Positions 11,801 to 23,545 are shown, numbered from the stretch's first letter. The stretch: DNA of 44,845 bases from Heterotrichella gracilis (GCA_032358255.1 JAULBX010026696.1:1-44845), one strand, 5' to 3'. A program made the numbers and translations. The notes: a model not told the origin generated them from the sequence alone.

Positions 11801-14800
11801 GGATTAATTCGCAGTTCAATCCAAGATGCCATGTGCCACCTCACGTGCCACTTCAAGTTCTATTAGTGCATACTACAATGCACACTCCTTTCCCAAAACC
11901 CACAAAGACCCTTATAAGGATAATTATCCCCCATTGCCACCCTTCTACAAGCGCTAACAAACCCTTCGCCGGCAATCCAACACACACATTCAACCCCATC
12001 CCACCCACCTCTTTGCTCAGCCCCATCTCATACTTGAGCTCCAAAAAGCTGGCCACGATCAGCAGTGGCAGGATGGCAGTAATGACCAGGGTAAGCTTCC
12101 AGCTGTTGACAAACGCCACCCCGTAGGCCACCCCAAATGTGACCACATTTTGCACCACCACGGAGAGGGTGTCGCCCACAGCCCCCCGCACGTGCTGGGC
12201 GTCGCTGGCCAGGCGGGAGGCCAACACCCCGCTGTTGTTTTCATCCTGGTCGAACCAGCCGACCTCCTGCAAGGCGGAAGAAGACGCAATGGAAGGAGCT
12301 AGCGGAAGGTGGGATTGGTGGGAAAGGGGGAGGGAGCGGCAGAGACAAGGAGTGTGTAAAGGCAAGTGGAGTGTGGGGATGCGAGATGTACCACTGATAG
12401 CCAGCAAATCAGAGAGCGACAGATCTATTGCAATGCTAACTAGAAACTGAAAGCGGATGTGGATGCGGATGGTCACTGGGCATGATCAAAAGCCAGGCAT
12501 CACCGTAGCAACCAAGCCTGAGTTATTGGATTTGACATGTAGGGATTATGTCTTAGGGTTCACGGATGTACGGTGGTTCACGGTCTCATCATGTAGCATG
12601 CATGGTGTAAACTTTTATGGACTAGGGTTTGCGGTTTAGGGTTTTCCCCACCTGTCTCAGCGTTGCCTTGAGCATCAGCAGCCGCACCCTCTGCGCCAGC
12701 TTCTGCCCCATGAGCGTGAAGCAAAATCCGTTTATCAATCCCAGGATGAGCATCCCCACCGACACCAGGGACATGAGGATCACCCACTTGTGGGCACCAG
12801 CAGAGGCGTCGGGGCTGTAGAAAACCCCGACGATGGACCCTAGCGCCAGGCCAACCAGTGGGTTGCCGGTCCCGATCCCCGCAGAGGAGAGCACGCCTGT
12901 GGGGATTGGGGGTGGCGTGTGGGGGATTTTGGGGTTGAGGGGGTTGACTTTTAGGTTGTCGTGTTTTGGTGCGTCTCCAGAGAGTTTATTCCACCCCTGC
13001 CAAAATAACATGCTTGGGGCACAGGCGAGCTTCCAAAGCTCTACCACAGTCACAACCATCATTTTCCCCCACCCCCCCGCTCATTGTAAACAATAACTAT
13101 AATGGCTATTAAATAGCACTAGCACTTACCCATGAGTGCATAGGGCCACTCCGGTTTGTTGAGCGCCGCCAGGCGCCTGATGCCCACTTTGGTTCTTTTC
13201 TCCTCCGCCCCCTTCTTGCTCCCCTTGGCTGCCTCCCCTGTGTCTATGGATGCCTGGCTGATGCTGAGGCGGCTCACGTTGCGCTTGGAGGAGGCGGGGT
13301 CCACCGGCTTGTGAGGGGAAGGGGGGTGTGTGGGTGGGTAGAAGGGTGAATTTGTACATAATACCAAGAATAATCATATTTTGTTAAACAGATTTATGAT
13401 CAGCAGATTATAGGCAGCACACCAATTGCATCTGTGATGTTGACCTATGGGTGCATGCAGCTCCAGCCAGCACGTATTACATATTGCATACAAATAATAC
13501 GTAATAGCAACACGATATTCATCCTTCATCTACAGCCTGTAGTACAGGAGGCTCCACCTCTGTACAGTACATGAGCACCCACCTCCAGCAGCACGTTTTC
13601 ATACTCCTCCTCCTCCCCCCCCTTGCGCTGCTCTGCCTGCTGCGCCCGCACCAGACCCGCATAGCTGCCATCAGCAGCCAACAGGGCATCGTGGCCCCCA
13701 ACCTCAACAACCACGCCGCGGCGAATGACTGCACAAGGAGGGTTTAGGGTTTAAGAATAAAGGGAAGGGAGCAAGGGGAGGAGGCAATGCGAGTACGACG
13801 TTAGTTGGCCACATGCACTCCCCACAAGCTACACACCACGCACACATCACAAACAAAGCCTGCCGCCACTGCCCTGTCCTGCAATATGTATATTACTGGC
13901 TGCCTGTTAACAGGTGCATTGAGAAGGGTGTTGCCCGCCACAGGGTGTTGTCCTCTGTTTGTCCTATGATGCAGAACCTCCCGTCCCCTTCCCTGAAACC
14001 CCAACCTCCTCCCCTCACCAGCGATGATGTCTGAGTTCACGATGGTTGACAGCCGGTGCGCAACAACCACAGTGGTCCTGCCCGCCATCAGCCCATCCAG
14101 CGCGTCCTGCACCAGCCTCTCGCTCTCTGCGTCCAGCGCTGACGTGGCCTCATCCAGAAGCAGGATCTGGATGGAGGGCAAGCACAGGGTTTTGGTTGCC
14201 AATTACAGTGTCACATAGCACACGATTTTATGTCATCATCGTCACATTAATACCAGCATAATAAGTTTTACACAACCCTGAGGTAGGTTTCAGGGTTCTG
14301 TGAAGCTTATCCTAGTTGAAGTCACCTTGGATTGTTTAAGATTGGACCGTGGACCCCACCTTGGGGTTTCTCAATATCTTGTCGTTTACCCAAAACCCTA
14401 CCTTGGGGTTTTTGAGGATGGCGCGTGCGATGGCGATGCGCTGCTTCTGCCCCCCAGACATTTGTGCCCCCCTCTCGCCCACCTTGGTCTCGTACCTACA
14501 GGGGGGAGGGTAAAGATCTCCATTAGTAGTAAGGGCAGAGGGTGTAAGGACAGTCACAAAGGGTCGTTGTCGATGACAAGGCATTTTCTAAGATATTACC
14601 ATGGAATTGAAATGGTACAAACGACAAGTGATGGTTCTCGTGCTGCTCAAAATGCGCGGCGTCCACCCACCCATCCAAACAACTGCTGCACAAAAACTAA
14701 TAAAAACCTTTAAGCCTTGCACCCTAAGACCCTACATCCACAGCCTCACCCCCACTCACCCGTTTGGCAGCGATGTGATGAAGTTGTGCGCATTCGCCCC

Positions 14801-17800
14801 CCTGGCCGCCTCCTCCACCTCCTCCCTCGTGGCCCCCTCCTTGCCGTATGCGATGTTGTTGTAGATGGTGGTGGCAAACAGGGTGGGCTCCTGGCTGACC
14901 AGCCCGATGTTTTTTCGCAGCCAGTTGAGCTGCAGGGAGCGGATGTCACGCCCGTCCAGCAGGACCTGAATGGGGGATTTGTTAGGGTTTAGGGGCTTTG
15001 CTAGTGTTCATTGATAAAGGGGCTTGATAAGGGTACGTGATTAGGGTTACAAGGTGTTTCTGCGCAGCCAGTTGAGCTGCAGGGTGCGGATGTCGCAACC
15101 ATCTAGCATGACCTGGGGGATTGGAGAGGGACTGTTAGTGCTCGGTTAGTGTAGCAGTTAGGGTTAGCGAGGGTGCAGCTAATAGGGCAGGGAACGCAGG
15201 CCGCTAAGTGTCGCGCAGCAGCTGAGAAAGGATTTGCTAGAAACAGCGAGCAAGGGTAGACCATAGCTGTTCAGGGTCCTTGAGACGTGCATGTGCCTAA
15301 GAGCTTCTTTCAGGATCAATATAACCTGGCAACCGCACGCGTGTATAACATGGTCGCATCTGATGCAACATCATCACTTCTCAATCACTCACCTGCCCGC
15401 CCTGGGGATCGTAAAAGCGCTCGATCAAGGACACCACAGTGGATTTGCCGCTGCCCGATTCGCCAACCAGCGCCACAGTCTTCCCCGCGGGGATGACGAG
15501 ACTGATGTCCTCGAAAACGGGGAGGTCGGGGCGGGCGGGGTAGGCGAATTTCACATTCTTCAGCTCAAGGGTGCCCTCCACCTGGGGTTAGGAAAAGCAG
15601 GGGTGATGAATGTATTAGTTTGGGCATCGTGTGATGGTTCCAATGCCACCAGCAGTGTTGCTTGTACAGCAAAAAACTAGAGAATGTTTGATTCTGAATT
15701 CCAAAATGGCTGCATTTGGGGAATGAAAGCAGCTGTAGGCATGCTGTGATTCATTCAACAAATGCAAACAGTGAACAAATCAACGTGATATACCCATGGA
15801 GAGCACACTGGCCCCCTTACAGCCTCCCCACCATCAACCTACCGTTGCAGGCTCCTCCCCCGGTGCGTCTATGTCGATGGCGGGCTTGCGCCTGATGGTT
15901 GCAAAGGCGCGCGCCCCCGCCCCCCTGGCTGCGTTCACCTGGTTGAGTGCAGGCGCCACCTGGCTCAGGGCAAAGCCGCCAATGAGGGTGGAGAAGAGGA
16001 CCACCAGGACGTCGCCACCTGGCAGGGGGTGGCGGGATGTGTTACGGGAGGAGGGAGGGTGGATATAATCCAGAATAGGGGTGTTGGGTTTCTGTGAAGA
16101 AGAGGACCACAATGCAAGCATACGCCCTGCCCTGCACTGCACAATCGCATGGCAGGACTGCTCAACATCCTGAAGGTGCTGCCCATGTCTGCCCTCCCAC
16201 TCCGCCATCCTCCCTCCTCGCCCCCGCCAAGTCACCCCTCGCCCCTTCCCCTCCCCCACCCTTGCTCCACCGCCCACCGCCCCCCCTTCCCGAATCCCCC
16301 TCCCCCCGCCCACCTGTGTACTGGCCACCCAGGATCTGCACAGCCGGCACCTCGCTGGTGTTCCACTGCGCACCCTTATCCACCAGGATGGCGCCATACC
16401 ACAGCGCAAGCGCATACATCGCAAAAATGACGCCATTCAGCAGTCCGGTCATGAGGCCGTGGAGGGCGCCCTGCTGGATGCCCGCCTGTGGACAAGGGGG
16501 GTGGAGATGTGACACAACCCTACAGAATGTTCTCTAGTTTGCCATATTAGACAAGGGCAAGACGGAAATTACATGCTATTAAATAGGCATGTCCTTCCCT
16601 TGCATTCACTCAGTACCACCCCACTAGCTCCCATAATGGGAATGATTCCCTTCGACCTCCCCTCCCCTCCCTGCCTTATCCACCTTGACAGGTGCGTCCA
16701 GGGCCTCCCTTAAACCCTAAAACCTAAAAAGGAGAGAGACATGAGACCTCACAGTCCTAAGGCGGCCCACCTTGACTGGTGCATCCAGCGCCTCCCCGTA
16801 CAGCTTGACACTCTTCTCCTCAGCATTGAAGGCAGCCACTGTGCGGATGTTGCCAAGGACCTGGGGGTCACAAGGAGTTGATCACTGTTAATTACAAATA
16901 ATTGATCACTGTTAATCGCTGTTAATCACAAGGCGGGTAGCCATGCGTCAGCATGTGGTGTGACCATGGATCAACACCATCAAAGGACCATGGATCAACA
17001 CCATCAAAGATTGAATGACAACACTGCATTGGCGCACTGAATGTAGCACTCACATACGCAAAACAATCACTCATTATACATGCACCCGTTGGGTTACAAC
17101 AATGCATTTCGAGACACATGTCTGCCAAAGCACTGTCCACAGCTGTGGCATGCTTTTCATACAGTGCTGTGTGTGCATGTAATTGTTGATGAATGAGTAT
17201 GGTATTGTTGCCGTGCGCTCATGTACTCATTGACATGTGCACATGTTACACACTTTTCATACGATTACGAATTGACCTCCACCCATGCACTTTGTCAAGT
17301 AATGCAACCCACCCTCTTCGACCTCTCCATACCTGCTGTGCAATGTTGTTGGCCGCCCCGTAGGCGTTGTTGATCACCACGCTCTGCCTGCCCATCACAG
17401 ACACAAGCGCGTAGCCGCTCACCGCCAGAAAGGGGAGCATGGCCACCATGACCAGGGATAGCTGCCATCCCACGGTGAAGGCTGCGGGGATGGGGATGGG
17501 GTGGTCAAGAGGGGCACACAATCACCAGGGACCACAATTACCAGGGACGGATTGTTTAGGGTTGAGGGTTGTTTGTGTGAAGTCCTGAACCACCTTGGCC
17601 ATCTCCTCCTAAACCTAAACCCTAAACCCTGCACTCCTATCCCCCTCACCTTTGATAATCCCTGCACTGACTGCGTGAAGTCCTGCACCACCTTGGCCAT
17701 GCTCTAGTAATGGAGAATTGCATGCGGCGGCACGCACACATGTGGGTGGTATGTGTGCGTAGTGCATTCCCACTTGCGGCCACAGCCACCTTCTCTTAAA

Positions 17801-20165
17801 TCCTAAACCCTAAACTATCCCCCCCTCACCTATGATAATCCCCGCACAGAACTGCGTGAAGTCCTGCACCACCTTGGCCATCTTCTCGCTCAGCCCCTTC
17901 TGCACGGCCATCATGTCCTCGTTCAGCCCCTGCAGCAGGCTGCCGGTGGTTTCGCCTGTGTCGAAGAAGGTCACGTCCTGGCGCAGCACAGAGGATAGGT
18001 AGCGCTGGCGGATGCGGCGAACCTGGCGGGCGCCTGCAGCATGAATACATTCAAATTAGCACATAAAACTTAACTCACCTTGTTTAGTTATTGTTTAATT
18101 TTAGATTACTGTAAGAAAAAAAGAAGGCAAAAAACAGATTCTGTGCAAACATATTGACTTTTGGAAAGAGTGGAGTGGGATCCGAATCGGGCAGCGTTTT
18201 TGTGTTGATTATGTATTGATATGCGCAATCGCTTACGCGGCCCTTTAGCTTCCTAGGGTTCAATAGGGGTTTCCTTAGGGGTTTCCCTAGGCTTTCCCCA
18301 TAGCTCCAACCTGCTATGCGCCAGCAGGTCATCTCCCCAAGCCCTAAACCCTAAATTCCATACCCTACCCACCTGCTATGCGCCAGCAGGTCATCTCCAC
18401 AAACCCTAAACCCTACCCACCTGCAATGCGCCAGCAGGTCATCTCCACGAACGCCGCCACAAAGGCCGCCAGCGCCACATACACGTACTTGAGCACAAAC
18501 TGGTTCATGCGGCTGACCAGGGCATTAACCTCAATGGTGCCGTAATTGAAGGCCCCAATGTCGTCGGTCAGTCTGCCCAGGATGAGGGTGGAGAGGGGAA
18601 CGGAGGCGCCTGCGGGGCCGGGTAGGGTTTTCAACAGGGTTTGCAGGGTTTGGGTAGTTAAGACTGCGCCAATGTCGTTGCTGCGCCTGACCAGGATGAG
18701 GGTGGAGAGGGGCATGGAGGCGTTTGCGGGTGGGGAAGGGTTTGGGTAGGGTTTTGGTAGGGTTTAAGTAGGGTTTGGGTGGTTGAAACGCGCCGATATC
18801 GTCGGTCAGCCTGCCCAGGATGAGCGTGGAGTGGGGCACGGAGGAGCCTGCAGGGCCCGTGTAGGGTTTGGTAGGGTATTCGATATTTTGATAGGGTTTG
18901 GGGGGTTGAGTGCGCCAATGTTGTTGGTGAGCTTGCACAGGATTAGCATGGAGAGTTGCATGGAGGTGGTTGAGGGCGCCGGGCAGGGTTTGAGTAGGGT
19001 TTTGGTTTGGGTTTAAGTAGGGTTTGGCGGGGTTAGCGTAGCAAGGGCACAGAGGCAGCACAGAGGTAGGGTTCTCAGGGAGATGCAGTGCTGCACAGGG
19101 GATGGGTATGGTGCTAGCAACCTTGAGCTGCAGGGTGCCGATCGGTATCTTTCAAGGGTATCATATCAAAAACCCTAGTGAAGGGTATCGTGTCGGAAAC
19201 CCTAACTAGTTAGCGAAGGTACAGGTGCAGAACCCCTTATATGCCGTTGAACATCCAGTTAGATACTGATGCTGGGAACCCTAGTGAAGGGTACAGATTC
19301 CCATCGCACCGTCCAGCACACAGTGTGTGGAAACAGGGCAGAGGTGCGTACCGTATCCCATGGCGCCAACCGTGCCCAGCGTGATGAGCAGCCAGTCGAT
19401 GGAGTCGGCATACCTGCAGGGGGCAAGGGGTGGAGTGGGTTTTGGCACTGGAAAGGGAAGCCGGAGAGGTGTGGGTGCAAGCATGTGTGTTAGAGGGTGC
19501 AAGCCCTACGTTGGGTTGCAAGCATATAGTAGGCAGTGATGGGTGTGGTACTGGGTTGAGTGCCACGTATGAGAAGGGTTCGAGGCGGCGGGCATGGCGG
19601 ACACAGGCGGCACCGCAAGGCCCTTGCCAAGGGTCTTGAATTGTTGGGTGGCATGCGTGTATTCGTGCAACATGCCAGAGTGGGCTGACGGCAGCGCCGC
19701 ACCAGGTGCAACAAATATACCTTAGTGGGTGGGTGGAATTCAAGTGAAAGTTTTGCGGGTTGCTACGCAACAGCGCCGCGTGTGTATTGCGCAAGCACGC
19801 GTAGTGTGTATGTGTGGGTGTGGGTGTGTGACAGCAATCACTACACCAAGATGTCTCCTTGGACGTACAACTATGCACCTCAAAGGTATCTATGATGCAC
19901 CAGGAGGCTGTCACAAGCACGATGTATACATAGGCCAAGGGCAGAGACCAGAGGGTTAAGCAAGCACGTACTGGAACAGCTGGGCATAGGACAGGGGCTT
20001 GAGCCGTGGTGCCTTGACAGCCGGCTCCTTCTCGACCACGACTGCATCCACGTGGTGAGGCACCTCGTTCGCGGCTTTGGGGTCGCGGATTGGGTTGCGG
20101 GTTGCGGCCAGGACGTCGGCGAGCGCATCGCCAGGGTTTTCGACGTCTATGTCATCCGCAGCCAT
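8885..20165 (-). CDS. ABCB: Full-size ABC transporter, subfamily B (P-glycoprotein/MDR-like), 23 exons
   Basis: Exons in transcript order: 19972-20165, 19352-19413, 18421-18609, 17830-18033, 17333-17481, 16771-16860, 16314-16485, 15843-16018, 15393-15581, 14760-14965, 14402-14495, 14019-14166, 13583-13728, 13130-13307, 12652-12896, 12009-12266, 11603-11703, 11157-11328, 10699-10834, 10235-10449, 9705-9923, 9205-9398, 8885-9038. Every phase joins, giving about 1296 residues, normal for full ABCB proteins. Order is TMD1-NBD1-TMD2-NBD2. NBD1 has Walker [10 protein letters not shown] (about 452), signature MSGGQ (about 557), Walker [13 protein letters not shown] (about 576) and an AHRLSTI switch. 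NBD2 has GQSGSGKST (about 1085), LSGGQ (about 1190), [12 protein letters not shown] (about 1208) and AHRLSTI. The linker (about 673-730) is charged. Family knowledge: ATP-driven membrane export of lipids, hormones or xenobiotics; the substrate cannot be inferred. The start ATG at 20165 opens an acidic N-terminal tail. Several introns hold partial copies of adjacent exons. Confidence 0.93.
9844..9934 (-). repeat. Segment almost identical between NBD2 and NBD1 exons of the ABCB gene (copy 1)
   Basis: About 91 bp here matches 14886-14976 with a single mismatch. The match covers the beginning of exon 21 ([19 protein letters not shown]) and about 11 bp of upstream intron. Such identity at silent and intronic positions between the two halves of an old duplication suggests recent gene conversion. 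Confidence 0.85.
10903..10930 (-). repeat. Partial copy of ABCB exon 19 acceptor edge
   Basis: The segment resembles 10823-10850, which is the start of exon 19 plus its acceptor (CAGGCGACAACCTGC on the + strand). It lies about 80 bp upstream in the transcript, inside the intron. Confidence 0.7.
11037..11068 (-). repeat. Partial copy of ABCB exon 18 donor edge
   Basis: ACTCACCATGAACATG and the following bases mirror the real exon 18 end at 11151-11180 (ACTCACCGTGAACATG), including the GTGAGT-type donor. The copy sits about 114 bp further into the intron. Confidence 0.75.
14354..14384 (-). repeat. Partial copy of ABCB exon 11 donor edge
   Basis: CCACCTTGGGGTTTCTCAA resembles the real exon 11 end at 14398-14425 (CTACCTTGGGGTTTTTGAG). 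A CAAAACCCTA string lies between them. Confidence 0.65.
14886..14976 (-). repeat. Segment almost identical between NBD1 and NBD2 exons (copy 2)
   Basis: Partner of 9844-9934; covers the beginning of exon 10 and about 11 bp of intron, one mismatch over about 91 bp. A third, more diverged partial copy lies at 15058-15122 in the intron upstream in the transcript. Confidence 0.85.
15058..15122 (-). repeat. Intronic partial copy of ABCB exon 10 start
   Basis: The segment repeats the exon 10 beginning (LNWLR region and VLLDG region with several substitutions) plus the acceptor-side bases. It is in the intron between exons 9 and 10. A base change replaces part of the DGRDIR segment, so it is decaying. 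Confidence 0.75.
16681..16711 (-). repeat. Partial copy of ABCB exon 6 donor edge
   Basis: CACCTTGACAGGTGCGTCCA resembles the real exon 6 end at 16769-16799 (CACCTTGACTGGTGCATCCA). Similarity ends where TAAACCCTAAAACC begins. Confidence 0.8.
17575..17703 (-). repeat. Two partial copies of ABCB exon 4 donor edge
   Basis: 17641-17703 matches the real exon 4 end (17821-17883) closely and at exactly 180 bp offset, including the pyrimidine-rich intron flank CCCCCTCACC and the donor. A shorter second copy lies at about 17575-17610. CCTAAACCCTAAACCC strings separate the copies. Reading through from the real exon meets a stop soon after the real donor, so use of the copied donor would truncate the protein. 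Confidence 0.85.
18308..18410 (-). repeat. Two partial copies of ABCB exon 3 donor edge
   Basis: The exon 3 end (CTGCAATGCGCCAGCAGGTC, from 18421) is echoed at about 18311 and 18373 as CTGCTATGCGCCAGCAGGTC. The 18373 copy also carries the same donor flank. Each is followed on the + strand by CCCTAAACCCTA. A stop follows directly after the real donor, so the copies cannot extend the exon productively. Confidence 0.85.
18660..18975 (-). repeat. Three tandem partial copies of ABCB exon 3 acceptor half
   Basis: The first part of exon 3 (encoding [19 protein letters not shown], 18545-18609) recurs at about 18660-18723, 18786-18847 and 18910-18970 with growing divergence. The second of these keeps an intact CTGCAG acceptor and reads [20 protein letters not shown]; the first has lost the AG. 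The copies are separated by TAGGGTTTGG/GGGTTTAAG strings, and similarity to exon 3 stops at such a string. Confidence 0.85.
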
Positions 20166-21132
20166 GCTGCATGTACTGCGTGGTCACAGTCTAGTACTTT
20201 ACTGGTGTGTTGGGTTACCAAAACGCGCTGACCAGCTACAACACTAGAACCAACAGAAGCGCTCTGTCAAGCAGGCAATAGCCTGTAGTAACTAAGTGGT
20301 CAACATCAATGCGTAACAGCAGGGCTTTTGGTATGTGGGTGTCGTAATCCAGTGGATTACATGTGTGCGATCTGGTTTGTGGTGGTCGTTTTATCAAGAA
20401 TGCTGCTGGTATACTCCTGCCCAAAAGACCAGAACAGCATGGCAAGGTTTCGGTCAAAGGCCTGGCAGGTGTTAGGGCCTTCTCTCCCAAGGTTTGTTCA
20501 TTGTTGCAGGAAACAAGTGCAGGTTTGCGTAAATGCCAGTTGGCTTAGCAGGCACCGGAGTGTGGGTGCCGTCCGGGCCATCTGGGCGTGCGGCGATCGT
20601 GATCACTGGGCACACCGTTGCATGCATGCACGAGTCGGGACTGTTTTGGGCATATGCCTGTTGTACAGCTATTGTGAGGGGAAAGTACTTTCAGAGCTTT
20701 GCTGCTCCTGGGTTTGGCGGCAGCCGTTTGTTTGGGGGTTGAGTTGGGCGCCCCACGCTTTTTTCGAAACACAACTGCAGGTTGCACCCAGCTGCAGAAC
20801 TGGACTGACAGTAAAGAGTGGCCACCTTCAGTTGATTTGTTCCTTTCATCCCTGTGTGGAAGTTCACCCTGTGCCTATGGGGTGCAACCGGTAAACATGC
20901 TACCAGTGCATTGTAAGGATGCCAGCCACTTGAACGTTTCGACTTGAACCGTTGACCTGCCAGTCAGCCCACCGTTGCAGCTTGATCTCTTTTCCAAAGA
21001 GGGGCCCCTAAATAGGTCAGGGTTGGTACCGGTGCGCCCACCATTTTAGGGTTCCACTCAGAGGAAACCCCACCCACCCAACTCTCCCAGCTAGTCACCA
21101 GCCACCTGAGAATCCAACTGGGTTCTTCCACC
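20166..21132. promoter_or_regulatory. Divergent intergenic region, ABCB (-) and MED7 (+)
   Basis: About 970 bp between two start codons pointing away from each other, so it should contain both promoters. I see a palindromic TGCATGCATGCA near 20620 but no clear TATA box or other named element. An open frame at 20328-20894 (+) has no recognisable domain and a Cys/Trp-rich composition unlike the real exons. Confidence 0.5.
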
Positions 21133-23545
21133 ATGGCGCAGCAGCCCGCCCCCGGCCAGCAGCTGCTGTTCCCCCCCCCTCCCGCCTTCTACAAGCTGTA
21201 CCGGGAGGATGCAGACGGGAGCGCTGAGCGGCCGCTGCCACCGCTGCCCCCCGCGCCAGTGGAGGGGGTGTACCAGCAGTTTGGGGAGCTGCACACGGTG
21301 AGATATGAAATTTTATAAGAAAGTGGTGCATGGTGAAAAGAGTTGTGCATCCAGACGGGACGCGGGTGCTGGGTGTCATATGCATGCATAGTGGTCGACT
21401 CAGGTCCCACCAAGGAGGTGTAAACGCATGTTCCAGTTGCTGCCCTAGTGAAGCTGTGTACCAGCAGTTTAGGAAACTATACAGGGTGCGGGATGAGAGC
21501 TTGGTGCATGGTGAAAAGAGCTGTCGATGCAGACAGGGCGTGGCGCAGTTGCTGGTCTCGCTATATGCATGCATATGCTATTACTCGCCCATGGATATGC
21601 ATGCATATGGCATTGGCTACCGAATAGTCAGATGTTGGCCAGTCAACATGTCCAACATCAATCGCAGCACGTTGTGCAGATGCATTTATGACAACACTCC
21701 ACATTGCGTAGCCTGCTGCATTGCTGTATGAGAAAGCCCGTCCCCACCGGGTACCCCTTGTGGGTTGTTATGTCGTCTTATTATGACTCCTCGCATGGCG
21801 CAGACGGAGGATGGCTTGCCCCCCTTGCCTGTGCGCCAACTGTACTCGGTGGGTCCAGGGGGAGTAATAGGTGCGGGAAACCCTACTCCTAAAAAACCCT
21901 AAGCAAGGGTTCCACCATTGTTATTTAACGTTACGGTTACCGTACCCTCCTTACCGGCCATCTAGGGATTCGTTTATACCCCAGTTGCACACACATATTC
22001 ATGTATGTTCGTTTGTTGCCATAATGGTCAATGATTGAAGGCAAATTCACAACTTGCACCCCCCCCCTTCACACCCCACTGACGCAGAGAGGGAACTCTC
22101 TGTTGCTCATGTGCTTGGCACAGAGCTCCCACCCTGTTGATTGATTTGACTCCAATCCCTGTTGAGACTTCACTCCCTATCCCACTGCAACGCAAACCCA
22201 GTCCAAACCCCTCCATACCAACCCAACCCCACACAGACGACACCTCCACCCTGCGCCGCCTGTCCAAATCCATACAAATGTGTAAACATGATCCAATTCA
22301 AATCCAACCTAATGAGGTCCCAGTCTCAGCTTGAACCCCATCCGCTCCCCACAGACTACACCTCAGAGCTGCGCCGCCTGACCCGCGAGACCCTCTTTGC
22401 ATTCCTGGCCCTGGTCAAGGTGCTGGTGGACAGGCCCTCAGCCGCCACCCGAGCCACAGAATCCCTGGGGCTGCTGCTGCGCAACCTGCACCATCTGGTC
22501 AATGCGCTGCGGCCGGTGCAGGTGCGTGCTGGTGCTGGTGCTTGTGCTGCTGCGCAACTCTAGACCCTGAACCTCTTCCTTGGTTGCTGAAACCGCAAAC
22601 CCTTGGCAACCTGTCCGTTTGCTTGCTGAAACCCTAAATCCTACACCTGTCCAGGCCCCCTATACCCTAAACCCTAAACCCTACACCCATGCAGGCTCGC
22701 GCCACGCTTGCGCACACGCTCAGGCAGCGGATTCAGGAGAAGCGGGAGGCCATCGCGGCTGTGAGGTGCGTGGGAGCGAGGGTTTAGGGTTCAGGGGTGC
22801 ATGGCGGTGGTGGGGGCGTGTGCATATGCGGATTGAATTGATGCGCGGGGTGGTATCAAAACGCGTTTTTCAGGGGCCAGTTGTTGCATGGCCCTGGCTG
22901 CAACGACGAGCAAGCGAGTGTTATCCACTCATGTCATGAATGTCCGGGGGTGACGTTAGGCATGTGTGGGCTGTGCAGGGAGCGGGCAGCGCATGCTCAG
23001 CAGGCACTGCGGGAGGCAGGGGAGCAGCTGGCAGACCACATGGTGCGCACATGATATCAACTTTTGAAACTACAGTCAAATTTTATTCTCTGTAAAGTAC
23101 AGATGTATAAATTCAAGCACCTCCAACAGTCTCGTGAGCGCGGGTTGGCTCCCTGAATGTGACTGTCAAATAAAACTTGCAGTCTTGTAATAAAGGATTA
23201 TCACAGTACAATGGTACTTTCTGACCACACATTAGAATTAAGCTGCTTTGATGCATTTGCCACGTCACCTTTGTGGCCGCCGTGTGTGTGTCTGTGCAGC
23301 ACATGCGTGATTGGGCAACCAGTCCTCTGCCAAGCTGTCAGCCTGCGATGCATAACCTATTGGATTAGGATCAGGTTATATATTGATGAGGTTGTTTTTA
23401 AATTACATCACGGTCCAGCATACCTTGTACCCTAAACGCCCCTGCAGGCCTGGTGACACCACTGGCGCTGATCCCACCCCTCCCCTTGGTGCAGGAAAGG
23501 GTTGCTGGCGCACAAGCAAGTCACATGGAGGTGGACGCGCCCTAG
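21133..23545 (+). CDS. MED7: Mediator of RNA polymerase II transcription subunit 7
   Basis: Exons: 21133-21297, 21804-21870, 22355-22521, 22695-22765, 22979-23042, 23495-23545; phases agree and give 194 residues, a normal MED7 length. The N-terminus has the family hallmark of a Pro-rich stretch followed by FYKLY (about residues 14-23), then PLPPLPPAPVEGVYQQFGEL. Exon 2 supplies TEDGLPPLPVRQLY, and exon 3 the core helix region (DYTSELRRLTRETLFAFLAL), VDRPS and LLRNLHHLVNALRPVQ. Exons 4-5 form the C-terminal coiled coil that in known Mediator pairs with MED21. MED7 is a middle-module subunit of the nuclear co-activator bridging activators and RNA polymerase II. Exon 2 and the last 17-codon exon were placed by frame and splice consensus; the last exon is the least certain. 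Confidence 0.88.
21261..21580 (+). repeat. Tandem duplication over MED7 exon 1 end and intron 1
   Basis: About 125 bp starting with GTGTACCAGCAGTTT at 21268 recurs 188 bp downstream at 21456. The unit covers the exon 1 end, the donor region and intron bases (TGGTGCATGGTGAAAAGAG and ATATGCATGCATA words). In the second copy the donor GGTGAGA has become GGGTGCGGG. Confidence 0.8.
22231..22268 (+). repeat. Partial copy of MED7 exon 3 acceptor edge
   Basis: CACAGACGACACCTCCACCC then CTGCGCCGCCTG mirrors the real exon 3 start at 22351 (ACAGACTACACCTCAGAGCT then GCGCCGCCTG). The offset from 22237 to 22355 is 118 bp, not a multiple of three. Its translation, DDTSTLRRLSKS, still resembles the true DYTSELRRLTRE. 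Confidence 0.75.

Noticed and set aside
18660..18850. Mutually exclusive alternative exons for ABCB exon 3
   Set aside because: The copies contain only the acceptor half and lack a matching donor; the donor copies on the other side follow a stop. They cannot act as complete cassettes.
20328..20894. 188-codon open frame on + strand between ABCB and MED7
   Set aside because: No recognisable domain, odd Cys/Trp composition, and position in a divergent promoter region; likely chance.
17605..22690. (CCCTAAA)n strings as a true telomere or chromosome end
   Set aside because: The runs are only one to three units long, inside introns, in both orientations and flanked by genes; they are interstitial telomere-like words.
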